Source: Acidobacteriaceae bacterium | GTDB taxonomy: Bacteria > Acidobacteriota > Terriglobia > Terriglobales > Acidobacteriaceae | Assembly (NCBI GenBank): GCA_003142935.1 | Contig: PLOG01000095.1 | Span: 62,348 to 106,880, forward strand | DNA: 44,533 nt | Direction: 5' to 3' | Shown: in pieces, positions 1 through 9,382 of the stretch | Layout: each line of letters starts with the position of its first letter | Numbering within the stretch: the stretch's first letter is position 1 | Translations under genes and position numbers: made by a program | Notes under the pieces: model-generated | Told to the model about the DNA's origin: nothing | Databases searched by the model: none | The model's input: only the letters and a program-made list of their open reading frames with translations

Positions 1-35
1 CCCGCTGAGCGGCTCGCAGGATCACGCTGCACCGA

Positions 36-1964
36 TCACGCCGCTCCAACTGAGATAAGGTGGCCGAATCCGGTCTGCAACAGTTCGCCGATCTTGTCCG
101 CCGAGGCAGGCTTGCTGAAGTAAAAGCCTTGAATCGTGTAGCACTGCTGCTTGCGAAGGAAGGCCAGCTGAGCTTCCTTTTCGACCCCTTCGGCCAGCAC
201 CGCCAGGTTCAGCGCCCGGGCCATCTCGATAATCGCGATCGCAATAGCCGCGCCGTCCGCATCGACCGGGACATCTTTGATAAACGAGCGGTCGATCTTG
301 AGGCGATTAACCTTGAATTGCTTGAGATAACCAAGGCTGGAATAGCCGGTTCCGAAATCATCGATAGCCAGTGTCACGCCCAGTTCCCGCAGGCCAGCCG
401 TGGTTGAAGACATCACATCGGCATTGGACAGCAGCAGGCTTTCCGTCAACTCCAACTCGAGCAGCTCCGGACTCAGGCCTGTCTCCCGCAGAACGTTGCC
501 GACAAGTTCGGAAAAGCCCTGCTGACGAAACTGGATTGCCGAGACATTCACCGAGACTGGCACCGCCGGCAGACCTTTTTCCTGCCATGCTCGTGCCTGG
601 GAGCAGGCCTTCCGCAACACCCACTCGCCGATGGGCACAATCAGGCCGCTGGTTTCGGCAATCTCAATAAAATTGTCCGGCGGAATCAGGCCCAGTTTGC
701 TATGTTTCCAGCGCAAGAGCGCCTCAAGACCGGTGATCGCTCCGGTGCGGATGTCTACTTGCGGCTGGTACTCGAGAAAAAGTTCGTTGCGGGCGAGCAC
801 CTGACGCAAACCGTTTTCCAGCGTCAACCGCTCCACGAGTCTGTCATTCATCTCTTCCGTGAAGACCGCAAAGCGGTTTGGACTGTCTTCGCGCGCGCGG
901 CACATGGCTACGTCGGACCGCTTCATCAGCGCTTCGCTATCCGCTCCGTTTTCCGGAAAAATGCTAATTCCCACATAGCAAAAAGCATTGAAAGTTTGGC
1001 CCAGGAAACAGTATTCAGCGTTCAACTTGACCATCAGGTATTTCGCTACCGCCCGCACCTGGCAAACATCGTCCACATCGGGCAGGATAATGGCAAACTC
1101 GGCGCCGCCGACCCGGGCGACAACGCAGTCTTTAACTGTTTCCGATCTGAGACGCGCCGCCAGTTCCTGTAGAAGCCGATCTCCGAACTCTTCCCCAAGC
1201 GAATCGTTGATGACTTTGAACCTATCGAGTTCCACAAGCAGAAGCGCAATTCTTCGGCCTCTCTCCCGGGCAGCGGCCAGAGTATCCACCAGGCGCTCGT
1301 GGAGAAGCGTTTGATTGGGCAGGCCGGTAAGCAAATCGTAATATGCCAGAAACTCGGTCTTGATTTCGGCCTGCTTTCGGTCCGTTACGTCCTCCGCTGT
1401 CCCATCGAATCGCACCAGGCGACCCTGATTCCAAACCTTGCGAATGTTAAATCGCACCCATTTCATTTCGCCGTTGCGGCAGCTCACCTTGAGCTCGATG
1501 CCGGATCGCACATCGGATTCCTTACCGGGCAATCGCTGTTGGTCCCATTCGTCTGGATTGAAAAATGCAGGCAGTTCTTCCCTCGCGGCCTGTTCCAGGA
1601 CTTCGTCTACCGATTCAAAGCCAAGGATGCGCGCCATTGCATAGTTAATCTCCAGGAGCTTTCCGGCCGGGTTCGTCTGAAACATCCCCAGCGGCGCGCC
1701 TTCGAAAAGATCCCGGAATTTCGTTTCCGATTCCTGGAGTGCCTTATTGGCAAGCTCCAATCCGACGAGGTGACGCTGGATTTTGTCGAGTGATTCTGGC
1801 CAGTAATCTTCGACCGGATTAGGACGCCGTCTTTCAACGAAAGGCCGCAGTTGCGCACCAGGCGCCGTTACGTCGGTCTCCGGGTTCAGGTCCGCGGGAT
1901 GGTCGCAGCGATCGTAAGAACCTTGCATGCGCAGAGCTAGTCCGGGAGCGCTTCGAAAGTGCAT
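36..1964 (-). CDS. PAS-GGDEF-EAL protein, c-di-GMP signalling (likely phosphodiesterase)
   Basis: This is a cytoplasmic cyclic-di-GMP protein of 642 residues with no membrane segment. A PAS/PAC domain spans about residues 78-200, a GGDEF domain about 205-375 and an EAL domain about 385-630. The GGDEF signature reads GGAEF at 286-290, so the acidic residue needed for cyclase activity is replaced by Ala. The EAL domain keeps EAL at 414-416, ELTES near 505-509, DDFGTGYSSL at 535-544 and KIDRSF near 556-561, all expected of an active phosphodiesterase. I infer that it hydrolyses c-di-GMP and that the GGDEF part is regulatory. The start is backed by an AGGGGG purine run three bases upstream. The gene is divergent from motAB, so a motility link is plausible but unproven. 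Confidence 0.92.
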   Translation of the reverse strand: MHFRSAPGLALRMQGSYDRCDHPADLNPETDVTAPGAQLRPFVERRRPNPVEDYWPESLDKIQRHLVGLELANKALQESETKFRDLFEGAPLGMFQTNPAGKLLEINYAMARILGFESVDEVLEQAAREELPAFFNPDEWDQQRLPGKESDVRSGIELKVSCRNGEMKWVRFNIRKVWNQGRLVRFDGTAEDVTDRKQAEIKTEFLAYYDLLTGLPNQTLLHERLVDTLAAARERGRRIALLLVELDRFKVINDSLGEEFGDRLLQELAARLRSETVKDCVVARVGGAEFAIILPDVDDVCQVRAVAKYLMVKLNAEYCFLGQTFNAFCYVGISIFPENGADSEALMKRSDVAMCRAREDSPNRFAVFTEEMNDRLVERLTLENGLRQVLARNELFLEYQPQVDIRTGAITGLEALLRWKHSKLGLIPPDNFIEIAETSGLIVPIGEWVLRKACSQARAWQEKGLPAVPVSVNVSAIQFRQQGFSELVGNVLRETGLSPELLELELTESLLLSNADVMSSTTAGLRELGVTLAIDDFGTGYSSLGYLKQFKVNRLKIDRSFIKDVPVDADGAAIAIAIIEMARALNLAVLAEGVEKEAQLAFLRKQQCYTIQGFYFSKPASADKIGELLQTGFGHLISVGAA

Positions 1965-2322
1965 TTCCCCCTATCGGCGCTTCGCAGGAAAAATTTCAAC
2001 GGACAATTTTTCGTTCGAGTCAAATCCCAGCAAGCCGCGCATTCATGTCCTGCTCCTCCACTTGAGATCCCACAAAAGTGTCACATCCATTCGGCGAGCT
2101 TAAGACTGCTCCGTGATGCGCCGCGCCCCGCACGTCTGGAAGATTTCAAGCCATATGCCGATAGAAGCTCACAATGTCGAGCGGGTGGTCGGCGGAAACT
2201 AACCAAGTTTCAAGCCAGGGCTCTCCTGTTGCGATAAAAAACAAAAGCCTGGGTTCGTCGATCCCGGGACATTGTGCCGAGCGAGGAATCTTCATCGGTC
2301 GACACAGCGGATGGGGAGAGCT
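1965..2322. other. Divergent intergenic region, GGDEF-EAL gene / motA
   Basis: These 358 bases hold the 5' flanks of both divergent genes. I found no convincing promoter pair, no strong palindrome and no small ORF with a ribosome site. The long minus-strand frame over 2146-2835 is a shadow of motA. Confidence 0.5.
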
Positions 2323-3102
2323 GTGGACAAGAGTACCTTTGGCGGCATATTGATTGCGCTCGTCGGAATCGGATGCGGTTTGATTCTTGAAGGAGGCAGG
2401 ATCTCCCAGGTGATCCAGCCGACGGCTGCTCTTATCGTGCTCGGCGGAACGATCGGCGCCGTGATGGTGCAGTTTCCCCTCAAAGTCGTCATCCAGGCCG
2501 CTATACATCTTAAGGATGTGTTCCTCAGTGCGGAGCCCGAATCCGACGAACTCGTAAAAAACCTCTTGCACTATGCCTACAAAGCCCGGAAAGAGGGCAT
2601 GCTTTCGCTGGATGCCGAGTTGGCCAAGATCCAGGATCCATTTCTGAAAGAAAGCCTGATGCTTGCCGTCGACGGAGTGAGCGCCCCCGACCTGCGCAAG
2701 ATGATGGAACTCCAGCTTGACTACCGGGGAGAAAAAGATGCCCGGATTCCGAAGGTATTCGAAGCCGCGGCCGGATTTGCTCCCACCATCGGCATCATCG
2801 GGGCGGTGCTTGGCCTTATCCAGGTAATGCAGCATCTGCAGGATATTAACGAAGTCGGAAAAGGGATCGCGGTAGCATTTGTCGCGACCATCTACGGCGT
2901 TGGTTCCGCGAACCTTCTTTTCCTGCCCTGGGCGGGAAAACTGAGAATCCGGATGCGCGAGAGGCAGGTTGTTCAGGAAATGACGCTGGAGGCCGTGCTC
3001 TCAATCATCGAAGGCGCCAATCCGCGCGCACTTGAGTTGCAATTGAAACGCTATCTCGGCGGCGTCCCTCGGCGTGGCCTGACGAAAGTGGCTAAACGAT
3101 GA
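2323..3102 (+). CDS. motA: Flagellar motor stator protein MotA
   Basis: This is the MotA/PomA proton-channel subunit of the flagellar stator, 259 residues from the chosen GTG start. The protein opens with VDKSTFGG, the usual MotA beginning, and GGGGAGAG lies just upstream at 2313-2320. An upstream ATG at 2311 would overlap that ribosome site, so GTG at 2323 is preferred. Four hydrophobic segments are visible, including the conserved proline-containing stretch GFAPTIGIIGAVLGL near residue 147-161. The stop codon overlaps the start of motB in an ATGA quartet, which indicates translational coupling. The pair may belong to a flagellar motor or a related MotAB-type stator. No other flagellar genes are in the window. 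Confidence 0.93.
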   Translation: MDKSTFGGILIALVGIGCGLILEGGRISQVIQPTAALIVLGGTIGAVMVQFPLKVVIQAAIHLKDVFLSAEPESDELVKNLLHYAYKARKEGMLSLDAELAKIQDPFLKESLMLAVDGVSAPDLRKMMELQLDYRGEKDARIPKVFEAAAGFAPTIGIIGAVLGLIQVMQHLQDINEVGKGIAVAFVATIYGVGSANLLFLPWAGKLRIRMRERQVVQEMTLEAVLSIIEGANPRALELQLKRYLGGVPRRGLTKVAKR

Positions 3103-3878
3103 GGCGAAAAAGGGTAAGCGAAGAACACGTCAACCAGGAACGCTGGCTGCTTTCCTACTCGGACTTCATCACCTTGTTATTCGCTTTCTTCGTGGTTCTG
3201 TTCTCATCCACCTATCGCGATAACCAGGCGATCAGAAAACTTTCTCGAGCAATCCACAACGGATTCCAGACCCTCGGTGCATTCTCCGCGGATGAGAGCG
3301 GAAGCGGCGGCCCGTATGCGAGCCTCGCCGAGGACCAGGAAATCAACTCCTCCCGTGTCCACAATAATGAGATCAACCATAACCCTGCTTCGGCAGGTTC
3401 AGCCGCGGACATGCTCAAGCTCGAGCAACAGCTTGAGGCAACAATGGGCAAAGAACTCGCCAATCATGAGATGGTTCTCAACGTCACCCCGGAGGGGTTT
3501 GTCATCAGCCTCAAAGAACTCGGCTTCTTTAACAGCGGGCAAGATGAACTGTTGCCGGGCGCCGGGGAAAAGATAGAGAGAATTGCGAAGATCCTCTCGC
3601 GTCCAGGGATTGAGATCCGTGTCGACGGGCACTCCGATGACCAGCCCATTCATAACGCGCAGTTCCGCTCAAATTGGGAGCTGTCTACGGCGCGCGCAAT
3701 GACCGTGCTGCGCCTCCTGGTAGACGACGGCGGTTTCGACCCAACCAAGATCTCCGCGTCGGGATTCGGGCAATACAGACCCGTCGCCGACAATTCAACT
3801 CCGGAAGGCCGCAGAATGAATCGACGCGTCGATCTGGTCGTTGTTCAATCCAGAGGCCCTCAGGCTCACGCGCAATAG
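3099..3878 (+). CDS. motB: Flagellar motor stator protein MotB (OmpA-like)
   Basis: MotB anchors the stator to peptidoglycan and supplies the proton-binding aspartate. The protein has 259 residues. A single membrane helix at about 17-38 contains SYSDF with the essential Asp at position 22. The periplasmic C-terminal half is an OmpA/MotB peptidoglycan-binding domain (about 130-250) with the signature GHSDDQP and later NRRVDLVV. The start overlaps the motA stop (ATGA, 3099-3102). The order and coupling with motA are canonical. The downstream hairpin at 3885-3910 probably ends this transcript. Confidence 0.94.
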   Translation: MRRKRVSEEHVNQERWLLSYSDFITLLFAFFVVLFSSTYRDNQAIRKLSRAIHNGFQTLGAFSADESGSGGPYASLAEDQEINSSRVHNNEINHNPASAGSAADMLKLEQQLEATMGKELANHEMVLNVTPEGFVISLKELGFFNSGQDELLPGAGEKIERIAKILSRPGIEIRVDGHSDDQPIHNAQFRSNWELSTARAMTVLRLLVDDGGFDPTKISASGFGQYRPVADNSTPEGRRMNRRVDLVVVQSRGPQAHAQ

Positions 3879-3884
3879 CCCGCG

Positions 3885-3923
3885 CATGCAGCCTGATTTC
3901 CGGCTGCGTGGGATGTCTTTTCT
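3885..3923 (+). terminator. Probable terminator of motAB (perhaps bidirectional)
   Basis: CATGCAGCC at 3885-3893 pairs with GGCTGCGTG at 3902-3910 (nine pairs, one G-U), with an eight-base loop and a TCTTTTCT tract at 3916-3923. It sits between the convergent motB and sugar permease genes. Confidence 0.6.
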
Positions 3924-3961
3924 GCAAAGTGTTTGCTATACGGACTTAGCTGTTCCGGCCG

Positions 3962-5254
3962 CTAAGAGAAGCGGGTCCGGCGCCAAAGCAAGGTCCCGCA
4001 TACTCCCAAGGGCACGAGGGTGCCGATCACGAGGACGATGGTCCAGGGCAAATTGATGGAGATGTTTTGGGCTCGCGTGCCCAAGGCCAGCCAGATAAAG
4101 ATGCCCACCGCGGTACACATCACAAGCACTTCCCACCAGCGCACGTCGTGTGCCTTGCCGGCATGAGGGTCATCGCCGGCGACAACGGCAGCCACTTGTT
4201 CAGTATCCAGACCGTAGCGGTCGCACTCGCGGTCCCTGGCGAACTTCCAGTTGACCAGTTCCGAAGCTCCGGGATCGGCCATGCTGATGGCGACTGCTCC
4301 GGCAATCATGATTCCCGATCCGACGAGGATCAGCAGTCTTCCGGAGGGGTTGAGGGCGGCCATTTCGCCGAAGACCAATGCGCCCCACGCCAATCCCCAA
4401 AGCTGGTTGGTGTTGGAGAGCGGGATGCCGCGGCCGAGGCCGATATACTTCGCCGCGTACTGTTGGAACAAGTCGCCGATAACCCAGCAGAAGCCGCCGA
4501 GGAACGGCCAGAAGAGCATGGGGCGCGTACGCTGGAGTTCCGCGACGAGGCTGCCGACACCGCCGAGATTGACGGCTGTGAGAAGAAAGACGGTGCCTAA
4601 CTCGCCGAAGGTAAAGATGGTGACGAAAGAGAGCGGATTCATGCCGCTGATGTATGCCTTGCGATAGGGGATGTACATGGTGCCGAGCAGAACGCCGGCG
4701 CCAAGCGCAGCAACGATGCCCACCACGGCCCTGCCCGGCGTGTCGGAGTGGCTGGCGGTGGCTACAGCAAGAATTGCCGCGCCGCCGACGATGGCTGTCG
4801 CTCCGCCCAAGACCTTCGACCAGCCTTTGAAGCCCGAGCCGCGCAGCTCTTTGAAGAGCAGCCAGCCCCAGAAAAGGCCCACCAAACTATTGGTGTTCCA
4901 GAGCGGAAAGGCGATGGCGAGACCTACATTGCGCACAGCGAAGATGGTGAGCGTATTGGCGACGGCCCAGAGCATTCCGCCCAGCAGCGCCCAAATAATC
5001 AGGTGCGGTTTGTCGCGTAGATCCTGGAAGACAAAGCCGGTGCCTTTCAGCAGTGTGGGAACGGTCCAGCGCGCTACAAAGGCTCCCATCACCATGCCCA
5101 TGGAGATGATGAAGGGAGAGAACCCCGCGTTCACGAGCTTGGTTGGCGCTTCAGCGCTGCCGAGCCAGACGGCAGCGGCCAGGCCGCAAAATACGCCGAG
5201 TTTGTGCAGGGAAAGGGTTGACCGCCCAGGGGCGCCCTTGGAGTTTTCGCTCAC
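3962..5254 (-). CDS. GRP-family (GlcU/RhaT-like) sugar permease
   Basis: This multi-pass inner-membrane permease has 430 residues. It resembles the glucose/ribose porter family of the drug/metabolite superfamily, with two repeated halves. Conserved-looking stretches include LWNTNSLVGLFWGW (about 120-135) and the matching LSNTNQLWGLAWG in the second half. Beyond the usual ten helices, a hydrophilic loop after about residue 330 is followed by two more hydrophobic segments, so the protein is longer than typical family members. The GTG start at 5254 has GAGGTG seven bases upstream. It is the last gene of the iolD-iolE-iolG-small ORF run and begins four bases after the small ORF stop. I infer inositol or a related polyol as substrate from the neighbours only. 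Confidence 0.82.
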   Translation of the reverse strand: MSENSKGAPGRSTLSLHKLGVFCGLAAAVWLGSAEAPTKLVNAGFSPFIISMGMVMGAFVARWTVPTLLKGTGFVFQDLRDKPHLIIWALLGGMLWAVANTLTIFAVRNVGLAIAFPLWNTNSLVGLFWGWLLFKELRGSGFKGWSKVLGGATAIVGGAAILAVATASHSDTPGRAVVGIVAALGAGVLLGTMYIPYRKAYISGMNPLSFVTIFTFGELGTVFLLTAVNLGGVGSLVAELQRTRPMLFWPFLGGFCWVIGDLFQQYAAKYIGLGRGIPLSNTNQLWGLAWGALVFGEMAALNPSGRLLILVGSGIMIAGAVAISMADPGASELVNWKFARDRECDRYGLDTEQVAAVVAGDDPHAGKAHDVRWWEVLVMCTAVGIFIWLALGTRAQNISINLPWTIVLVIGTLVPLGVCGTLLWRRTRFS

Positions 5255-5258
5255 GCAT

Positions 5259-5360
5259 TCACCTCAGGGTCATCAGGAGGATGGTTCCGAGAATCAATAT
5301 GACGACGGGCACCCAGAGATGCACGTCGCTGAGGATCGCGACGAGGGTTGAGCGTTTCAT
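5259..5360 (-). CDS. 33-residue single-pass membrane protein, coupled to iolG
   Basis: This is a tiny ORF in the gap between iolG and the permease. Its ATG (5360-5358) overlaps the iolG TGA in an ATGA quartet, and its stop (5261-5259) lies four bases before the permease GTG. It encodes 33 residues: a short basic N-terminus (MKRST), then a hydrophobic stretch VPVVILILGTILLM that could span the membrane, then a short basic end. The overlap geometry is the same as in the motAB pair here, which supports real translation. I do not recognise the family. It could be a small accessory subunit of the permease or a leader for coupled translation. Confidence 0.6.
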   Translation of the reverse strand: MKRSTLVAILSDVHLWVPVVILILGTILLMTLR

Positions 5361-6379
5361 GCTTCGACCTCTTCCGGACGAACCGGACGGTGCTCGTCGT
5401 AGGACTTTCGCGCCGCTATTGCCATGACCACGGGAATGCGTCCGTCGATTCCCGTCACTTCAGTTTGCCGATTCTCAAGCACGGCTTGAGTAAAGGACCG
5501 CAGCTCCGCGGCATAACTCTCGGTGTAACGCTCCATGAAGAAATTGAAAGGAAGATCTCTGTACATAGTTTTTCCGCTGCTGACGACGGCCTGATTGGGA
5601 TAGCAATTGCCAGTTTCGATCTTTCCTTCGCTGCCCAGGATCTCAACGCGCTGGTCATAACCATAAACAGCCTTGCGGCTGTTGTCGATGGTGGCGATGA
5701 CGCCATTGCGGAAGCGCATGAGAACCAGCGCGGTGTCGAGATCGCCGGCCTTACCGATCTCGGGATCAACCATGACGCCGCCGGCCGTATAGATTTCTTC
5801 GACTTCGTCTCCGATGAGGAAACGAGCCATATCGAAGTCGTGAATAGTCATGTCGATGAAGATGCCGCCGGAGACGCGGATGTAGCTGAGCGGCGGGGGC
5901 GCGGGGTCGCGGCTGACGATGTGCATGAGATGCGGAGCGCCGATTTCGCCACTCGCCACCGACTGGCGGACGCGAGCAAAGTTGGCATCGAAGCGGCGGT
6001 TGAATCCGACCTGCAATTTGACTCCGGCGGCTTTTACCGCGGCGAGGGCGCGGTCGATCTCGTCAAGGCTGTGAGCGATGGGCTTCTCGCAGAAGATATG
6101 CTTGCCGGCTTTGGCGGCCTCCACGATGAAATCGGCATGAGTCTCGGTGGGTGAGCAGATGAGCACGGCCTCGATGGCGGGGTCGGCGATTATCTCCGAG
6201 CCGGATTCGGCGACTCTGGGAATGCCGCAGTGGGCGGCCAGCGATTCCGCGGCCTCGCGATTCAGGTCGGCAATCGCTATTGTTTGCGCCTGCGGCAGAC
6301 GGAAAGCCAGTGTCTTAGCGTGCACGCGGCCGATGCGGCCCGCGCCTATGATTCCGAAATGAAGTTTCTTCTCGCTCAA
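5357..6379 (-). CDS. iolG: Inositol 2-dehydrogenase-like Gfo/Idh/MocA oxidoreductase
   Basis: IolG oxidises myo-inositol to 2-keto-myo-inositol (scyllo-inosose) with NAD+. The N-terminal Rossmann motif GIIGAGRIGRVHA is present, followed by CEKPIA with the catalytic Lys and DMTIHDFD with the catalytic Asp/His pair known in Bacillus inositol dehydrogenase. The chosen TTG start (6379) gives LSEKKLHFG and a normal N-terminus. An in-frame ATG at 6439 would add 20 residues of unfamiliar sequence, so the start is uncertain. The gene follows iolE and overlaps the next small ORF by four bases. The placement between iolE and the permease supports inositol rather than another sugar as substrate. Confidence 0.87.
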   Translation of the reverse strand: MSEKKLHFGIIGAGRIGRVHAKTLAFRLPQAQTIAIADLNREAAESLAAHCGIPRVAESGSEIIADPAIEAVLICSPTETHADFIVEAAKAGKHIFCEKPIAHSLDEIDRALAAVKAAGVKLQVGFNRRFDANFARVRQSVASGEIGAPHLMHIVSRDPAPPPLSYIRVSGGIFIDMTIHDFDMARFLIGDEVEEIYTAGGVMVDPEIGKAGDLDTALVLMRFRNGVIATIDNSRKAVYGYDQRVEILGSEGKIETGNCYPNQAVVSSGKTMYRDLPFNFFMERYTESYAAELRSFTQAVLENRQTEVTGIDGRIPVVMAIAARKSYDEHRPVRPEEVEA

Positions 6380-6495
6380 TGTGCGCTCACAGGAAATTGG
6401 TCGAACAGGGTTAGTTGCTGGATGGTCTGCCATGAACAAGCTCCGGCTGACTCCCGCTCGATGATACCGCGAGGGAGCCGGTCACAAACCATGGA

Positions 6496-7443
6496 TCAAA
6501 CGCGCGCAAGCGAGTCAGTGAAATTGAATTCGATGGAATGCAGATATTCGCGGCTTCGGCGCGCACTCTCCCTGGGCGTGCCCATGCCCGGCAAAATATC
6601 CTGCTCAACCAGGCAATAGCCCTTATAGGCCCGCGCACTTAACCAGCGCAACAGGGCGGGAAAGTCGACGCAGCCTTTTCCGAGTTCGCAATAGACGCCG
6701 TGACGCATGCCGGTGAAGTAGTCCCACTGCTCGATCCGTGAACGGCGCGCTATGTTTGGCTCGATATCCTTTAAATGGATGTACCAGATGCGGTCTTTGA
6801 AGCGATTGAGCGCCGCGGCCAGATCACAATTCTCTCCGCCGGCACCGTGATAATAGTGGCCAGTGTCAAAGACAAGGCCGAGCCGCTGCGGGTCGGTCAA
6901 CTCGAGCAAGGTTGCAATCTCTTCCGGCGTCTCGACGTAACCTGCGCAATGATGATGGAAGACCGTACGCAGGCCTGTTTCGTCAAAGACCGCGCGGGCA
7001 ATTTGGTTTGCGCCAGCGGCAAATGTCTTCCACTCCGTTTGGCTAAGCCCGTCCTTTGGCGTCACGCGTCCGGCGATTTTGGTTCGCACGGGATCGGTCC
7101 CGTTGTCGTCCGCGAGAACCAGGAACGGGGCAGGTGTTGAGGCCACCGCAGCCAGCAGCCGCGCGGTCTTTACGGCGGCATCTACGCCTTCCGCATGAGC
7201 CGAAGCAAACTTCATCGCCACCGGCACAAACGCGCCGAGCATCACCAGGTTGCGCTTGGTAATTTCGTTTTTCAGCGCGGCTGGATCGGTGGGCATATAG
7301 CCCCAGTCGCCCAACTCCGTGCCGGTGTAGCCAGTCTCTGCGAGTTCATCCAGCATGCGGTCAAACGGGACTTGCTGGCTTGTGTCCTGGTGTTCCAGCG
7401 TGCCCCACGAACAAGGTGCGTTGCCAACCAACAGTTCTTTCAT
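6496..7443 (-). CDS. iolE: Inosose dehydratase-like sugar isomerase/epimerase (TIM barrel)
   Basis: IolE dehydrates scyllo-inosose to the trihydroxycyclohexane-dione used by IolD. The 315-residue protein begins [14 protein letters not shown], typical of IolE, and is preceded by GGGAGAA at good spacing, so ATG 7443 is chosen over a longer frame. Xylose-isomerase-like TIM-barrel features follow: [10 protein letters not shown] near residue 40, HHHCAGYVE mid-protein, and the metal-site segments [10 protein letters not shown] and IHLKDI. The gene lies 76 bases downstream of iolD and upstream of iolG on the same strand, as in an inositol operon. Confidence 0.88.
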   Translation of the reverse strand: MKELLVGNAPCSWGTLEHQDTSQQVPFDRMLDELAETGYTGTELGDWGYMPTDPAALKNEITKRNLVMLGAFVPVAMKFASAHAEGVDAAVKTARLLAAVASTPAPFLVLADDNGTDPVRTKIAGRVTPKDGLSQTEWKTFAAGANQIARAVFDETGLRTVFHHHCAGYVETPEEIATLLELTDPQRLGLVFDTGHYYHGAGGENCDLAAALNRFKDRIWYIHLKDIEPNIARRSRIEQWDYFTGMRHGVYCELGKGCVDFPALLRWLSARAYKGYCLVEQDILPGMGTPRESARRSREYLHSIEFNFTDSLARV

Positions 7444-7519
7444 TCTTCTCCCTTGGAAATTGCGGCTCCAGGCGCTATCTGCGAAATTCTGCCGCCTGTC
7501 AATCACGTTTGCGTTCTGC

Positions 7520-9382
7520 TCAAAGGTGGTGGCGTTCTCGCTTGCGTGCCTCTTCGTAGCTTGCCCGGGCTTTGCGTACGCTGTCCGTTTCAGAAACTTC
7601 GGCAACCGCGACATCCCACCAGGATTCGTAGCCGGGCACACTTTTCGATGGATCTGTCTCCACGACAATGACCGTGGTGCGGTCGAGCTTTTTCGCTTCA
7701 TCGAGGGCTGCCTTCAACTCGGCGAGGGTGTTGGCCTTCAAGGCGTACGCGCCCAGGCTGCGGGCATTGGCGGCATAGTCCACCATCAGGCGTTCGCCGT
7801 CCAACTGGCCGGATTTCGCGGAGCGGGCGCGGTAGCTGGTGCCGAAACCTTCCTGGCCCAGCGAGCGGCTCAGGCTGCCGATACTGGCAAAGCCGTGATT
7901 GTCTACCAGCACAATAACGATCTTGATGCCCTCCTGCACCGACGTCACAATTTCGCTCGGCATCATCAGATAGGTGCCATCTCCCAGGAAGACGTAGATT
8001 TCGCGGCTGGGATCGGCGATCTTGGCGCCAATAGCTGCTGGAATTTCATAGCCCATGCAGGAGTAGCCATACTCCATGTGATAACCGTTGGGCGCGCGCG
8101 TGCGCCACAGCTTGTGCAGATCGCCGGGATGGCTGCCCGCGGCGGAGAGCAGCACGTCGCGCGGACCGGAGACCTCCCACATGGCGCCGATGACTTCGCT
8201 TTGCGCGGGTTTTCCAGGGTTGTTGAGGTGGAACAGGCGGTCAACTTCGGTCTCCCATTCGATCTTCAAACTGGCCACTTCGGCTGCATACTCGGCGCTG
8301 ACTTTTTTGCCGGGTAGCGCCGCGGCGAGTTGCTCAAGGGCCACGCGGGCATCTGCGACGACCGGAATGGCGCCCACCTTGTATGCGTCGAACTCCGCGG
8401 TGTTGATGTTGACGAAGCGCACTTCGGGGTTTTGAAATGCTGTCATTGAGGCCGACGTGAAGTCGGCGTAGCGGGTGCCGATGCCGATCACCAGATCTGC
8501 TGAGTGGGCCAGCCGATTGGCGGCCAGTGTGCCCGTTGCGCCGATCGCGCCTATCGATTGCGGATGGTCCCAGGCCAGGGAACCTTTGCCGGCTTGTGTT
8601 TCCGCCACGGGAATGCCGGTCTGCCTGACGAATTTGTCGAGCGCCTGCGAGGCCTCGCTCATAAGCACGCCGCCGCCGGCAACGATCAGAGGCTTTTGGG
8701 CGGCACGAATCGCTTCAACGGCACGAGTGAAGGACACTCGATCGGGCTGGCCGCGGCGAATGAGCCAGACGCGCTTGCGGAAGAGTTCTTCCGGATAGTC
8801 GTAGGCTTCGGTCTGCACATCCTGGGGCAGAGCGAGCGTAACGGCGCCACAATCGGAGGGTGAGGTGAGCACGCGCATCACCTCGGGCAACGCCGTGATG
8901 AGCTGCTCGGGGCGATAGATGCGATCCCAATAGCGAGAGACGGGCTTGAAGCAATCGTTGACACCGATATCCTGCGTAGTGGGCGACTCCACCTGTTGCA
9001 GCACGGGCGCCACGTTGCGGCGGGCGAAGATATCGCCGGGAAGCAGCAGCACGGGCAGGCGGTTGATGGTTGCCAGCGCAGCGCCGGTAATCATGTTGGT
9101 TGCGCCGGGGCCGATGGAGGAGGTGCAGGCAAAGGCGCGCATTCTGTTGCTGGCCTTGGCAAACCCCGCCGCCAGGTGCACGCCGGACTGCTCATTGCGC
9201 ACCAGGATGTATTTGAAATCGGGGTTCTGTTGCAGAGCCTGGCCTATGCCGGCCACGTTTCCGTGACCGAAGATGCCGAGCATTCCCGCGAAGAATGCAT
9301 TCTGCTTTCCATCGCGTTCGACATACTGGTTCTTCAGAAACTGAATCAGGGCCTGCGCCATTGTCATGCGACGCGTGTTCAT
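7520..9382 (-). CDS. iolD: 3D-(3,5/4)-trihydroxycyclohexane-1,2-dione hydrolase (ThDP enzyme)
   Basis: IolD opens the inositol-derived ring to give 5-deoxyglucuronate. The protein has 620 residues, normal for the family, and shows the thiamine-diphosphate enzyme plan: a PYR domain (about 10-200), a central domain with [10 protein letters not shown], and a PP domain with the GDGTYLMM...VDNHGF cofactor motif near residues 470-505. The segment [13 protein letters not shown] is typical of IolD. AAGGTG lies eight bases before ATG 9382; ATG 9388 is also possible. This is the first gene of the minus-strand inositol run. Confidence 0.92.
   Translation of the reverse strand: MNTRRMTMAQALIQFLKNQYVERDGKQNAFFAGMLGIFGHGNVAGIGQALQQNPDFKYILVRNEQSGVHLAAGFAKASNRMRAFACTSSIGPGATNMITGAALATINRLPVLLLPGDIFARRNVAPVLQQVESPTTQDIGVNDCFKPVSRYWDRIYRPEQLITALPEVMRVLTSPSDCGAVTLALPQDVQTEAYDYPEELFRKRVWLIRRGQPDRVSFTRAVEAIRAAQKPLIVAGGGVLMSEASQALDKFVRQTGIPVAETQAGKGSLAWDHPQSIGAIGATGTLAANRLAHSADLVIGIGTRYADFTSASMTAFQNPEVRFVNINTAEFDAYKVGAIPVVADARVALEQLAAALPGKKVSAEYAAEVASLKIEWETEVDRLFHLNNPGKPAQSEVIGAMWEVSGPRDVLLSAAGSHPGDLHKLWRTRAPNGYHMEYGYSCMGYEIPAAIGAKIADPSREIYVFLGDGTYLMMPSEIVTSVQEGIKIVIVLVDNHGFASIGSLSRSLGQEGFGTSYRARSAKSGQLDGERLMVDYAANARSLGAYALKANTLAELKAALDEAKKLDRTTVIVVETDPSKSVPGYESWWDVAVAEVSETDSVRKARASYEEARKRERHHL

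Noticed and set aside
2146-2835. 229-codon minus-strand ORF over motA
   Set aside because: It is the antisense shadow of motA, with histidine-rich composition and no motif.
5348-6154. 268-codon plus-strand ORF
   Set aside because: It is the antisense shadow of iolG, with alternating Asp/Ala composition typical of high-G+C mirror frames.
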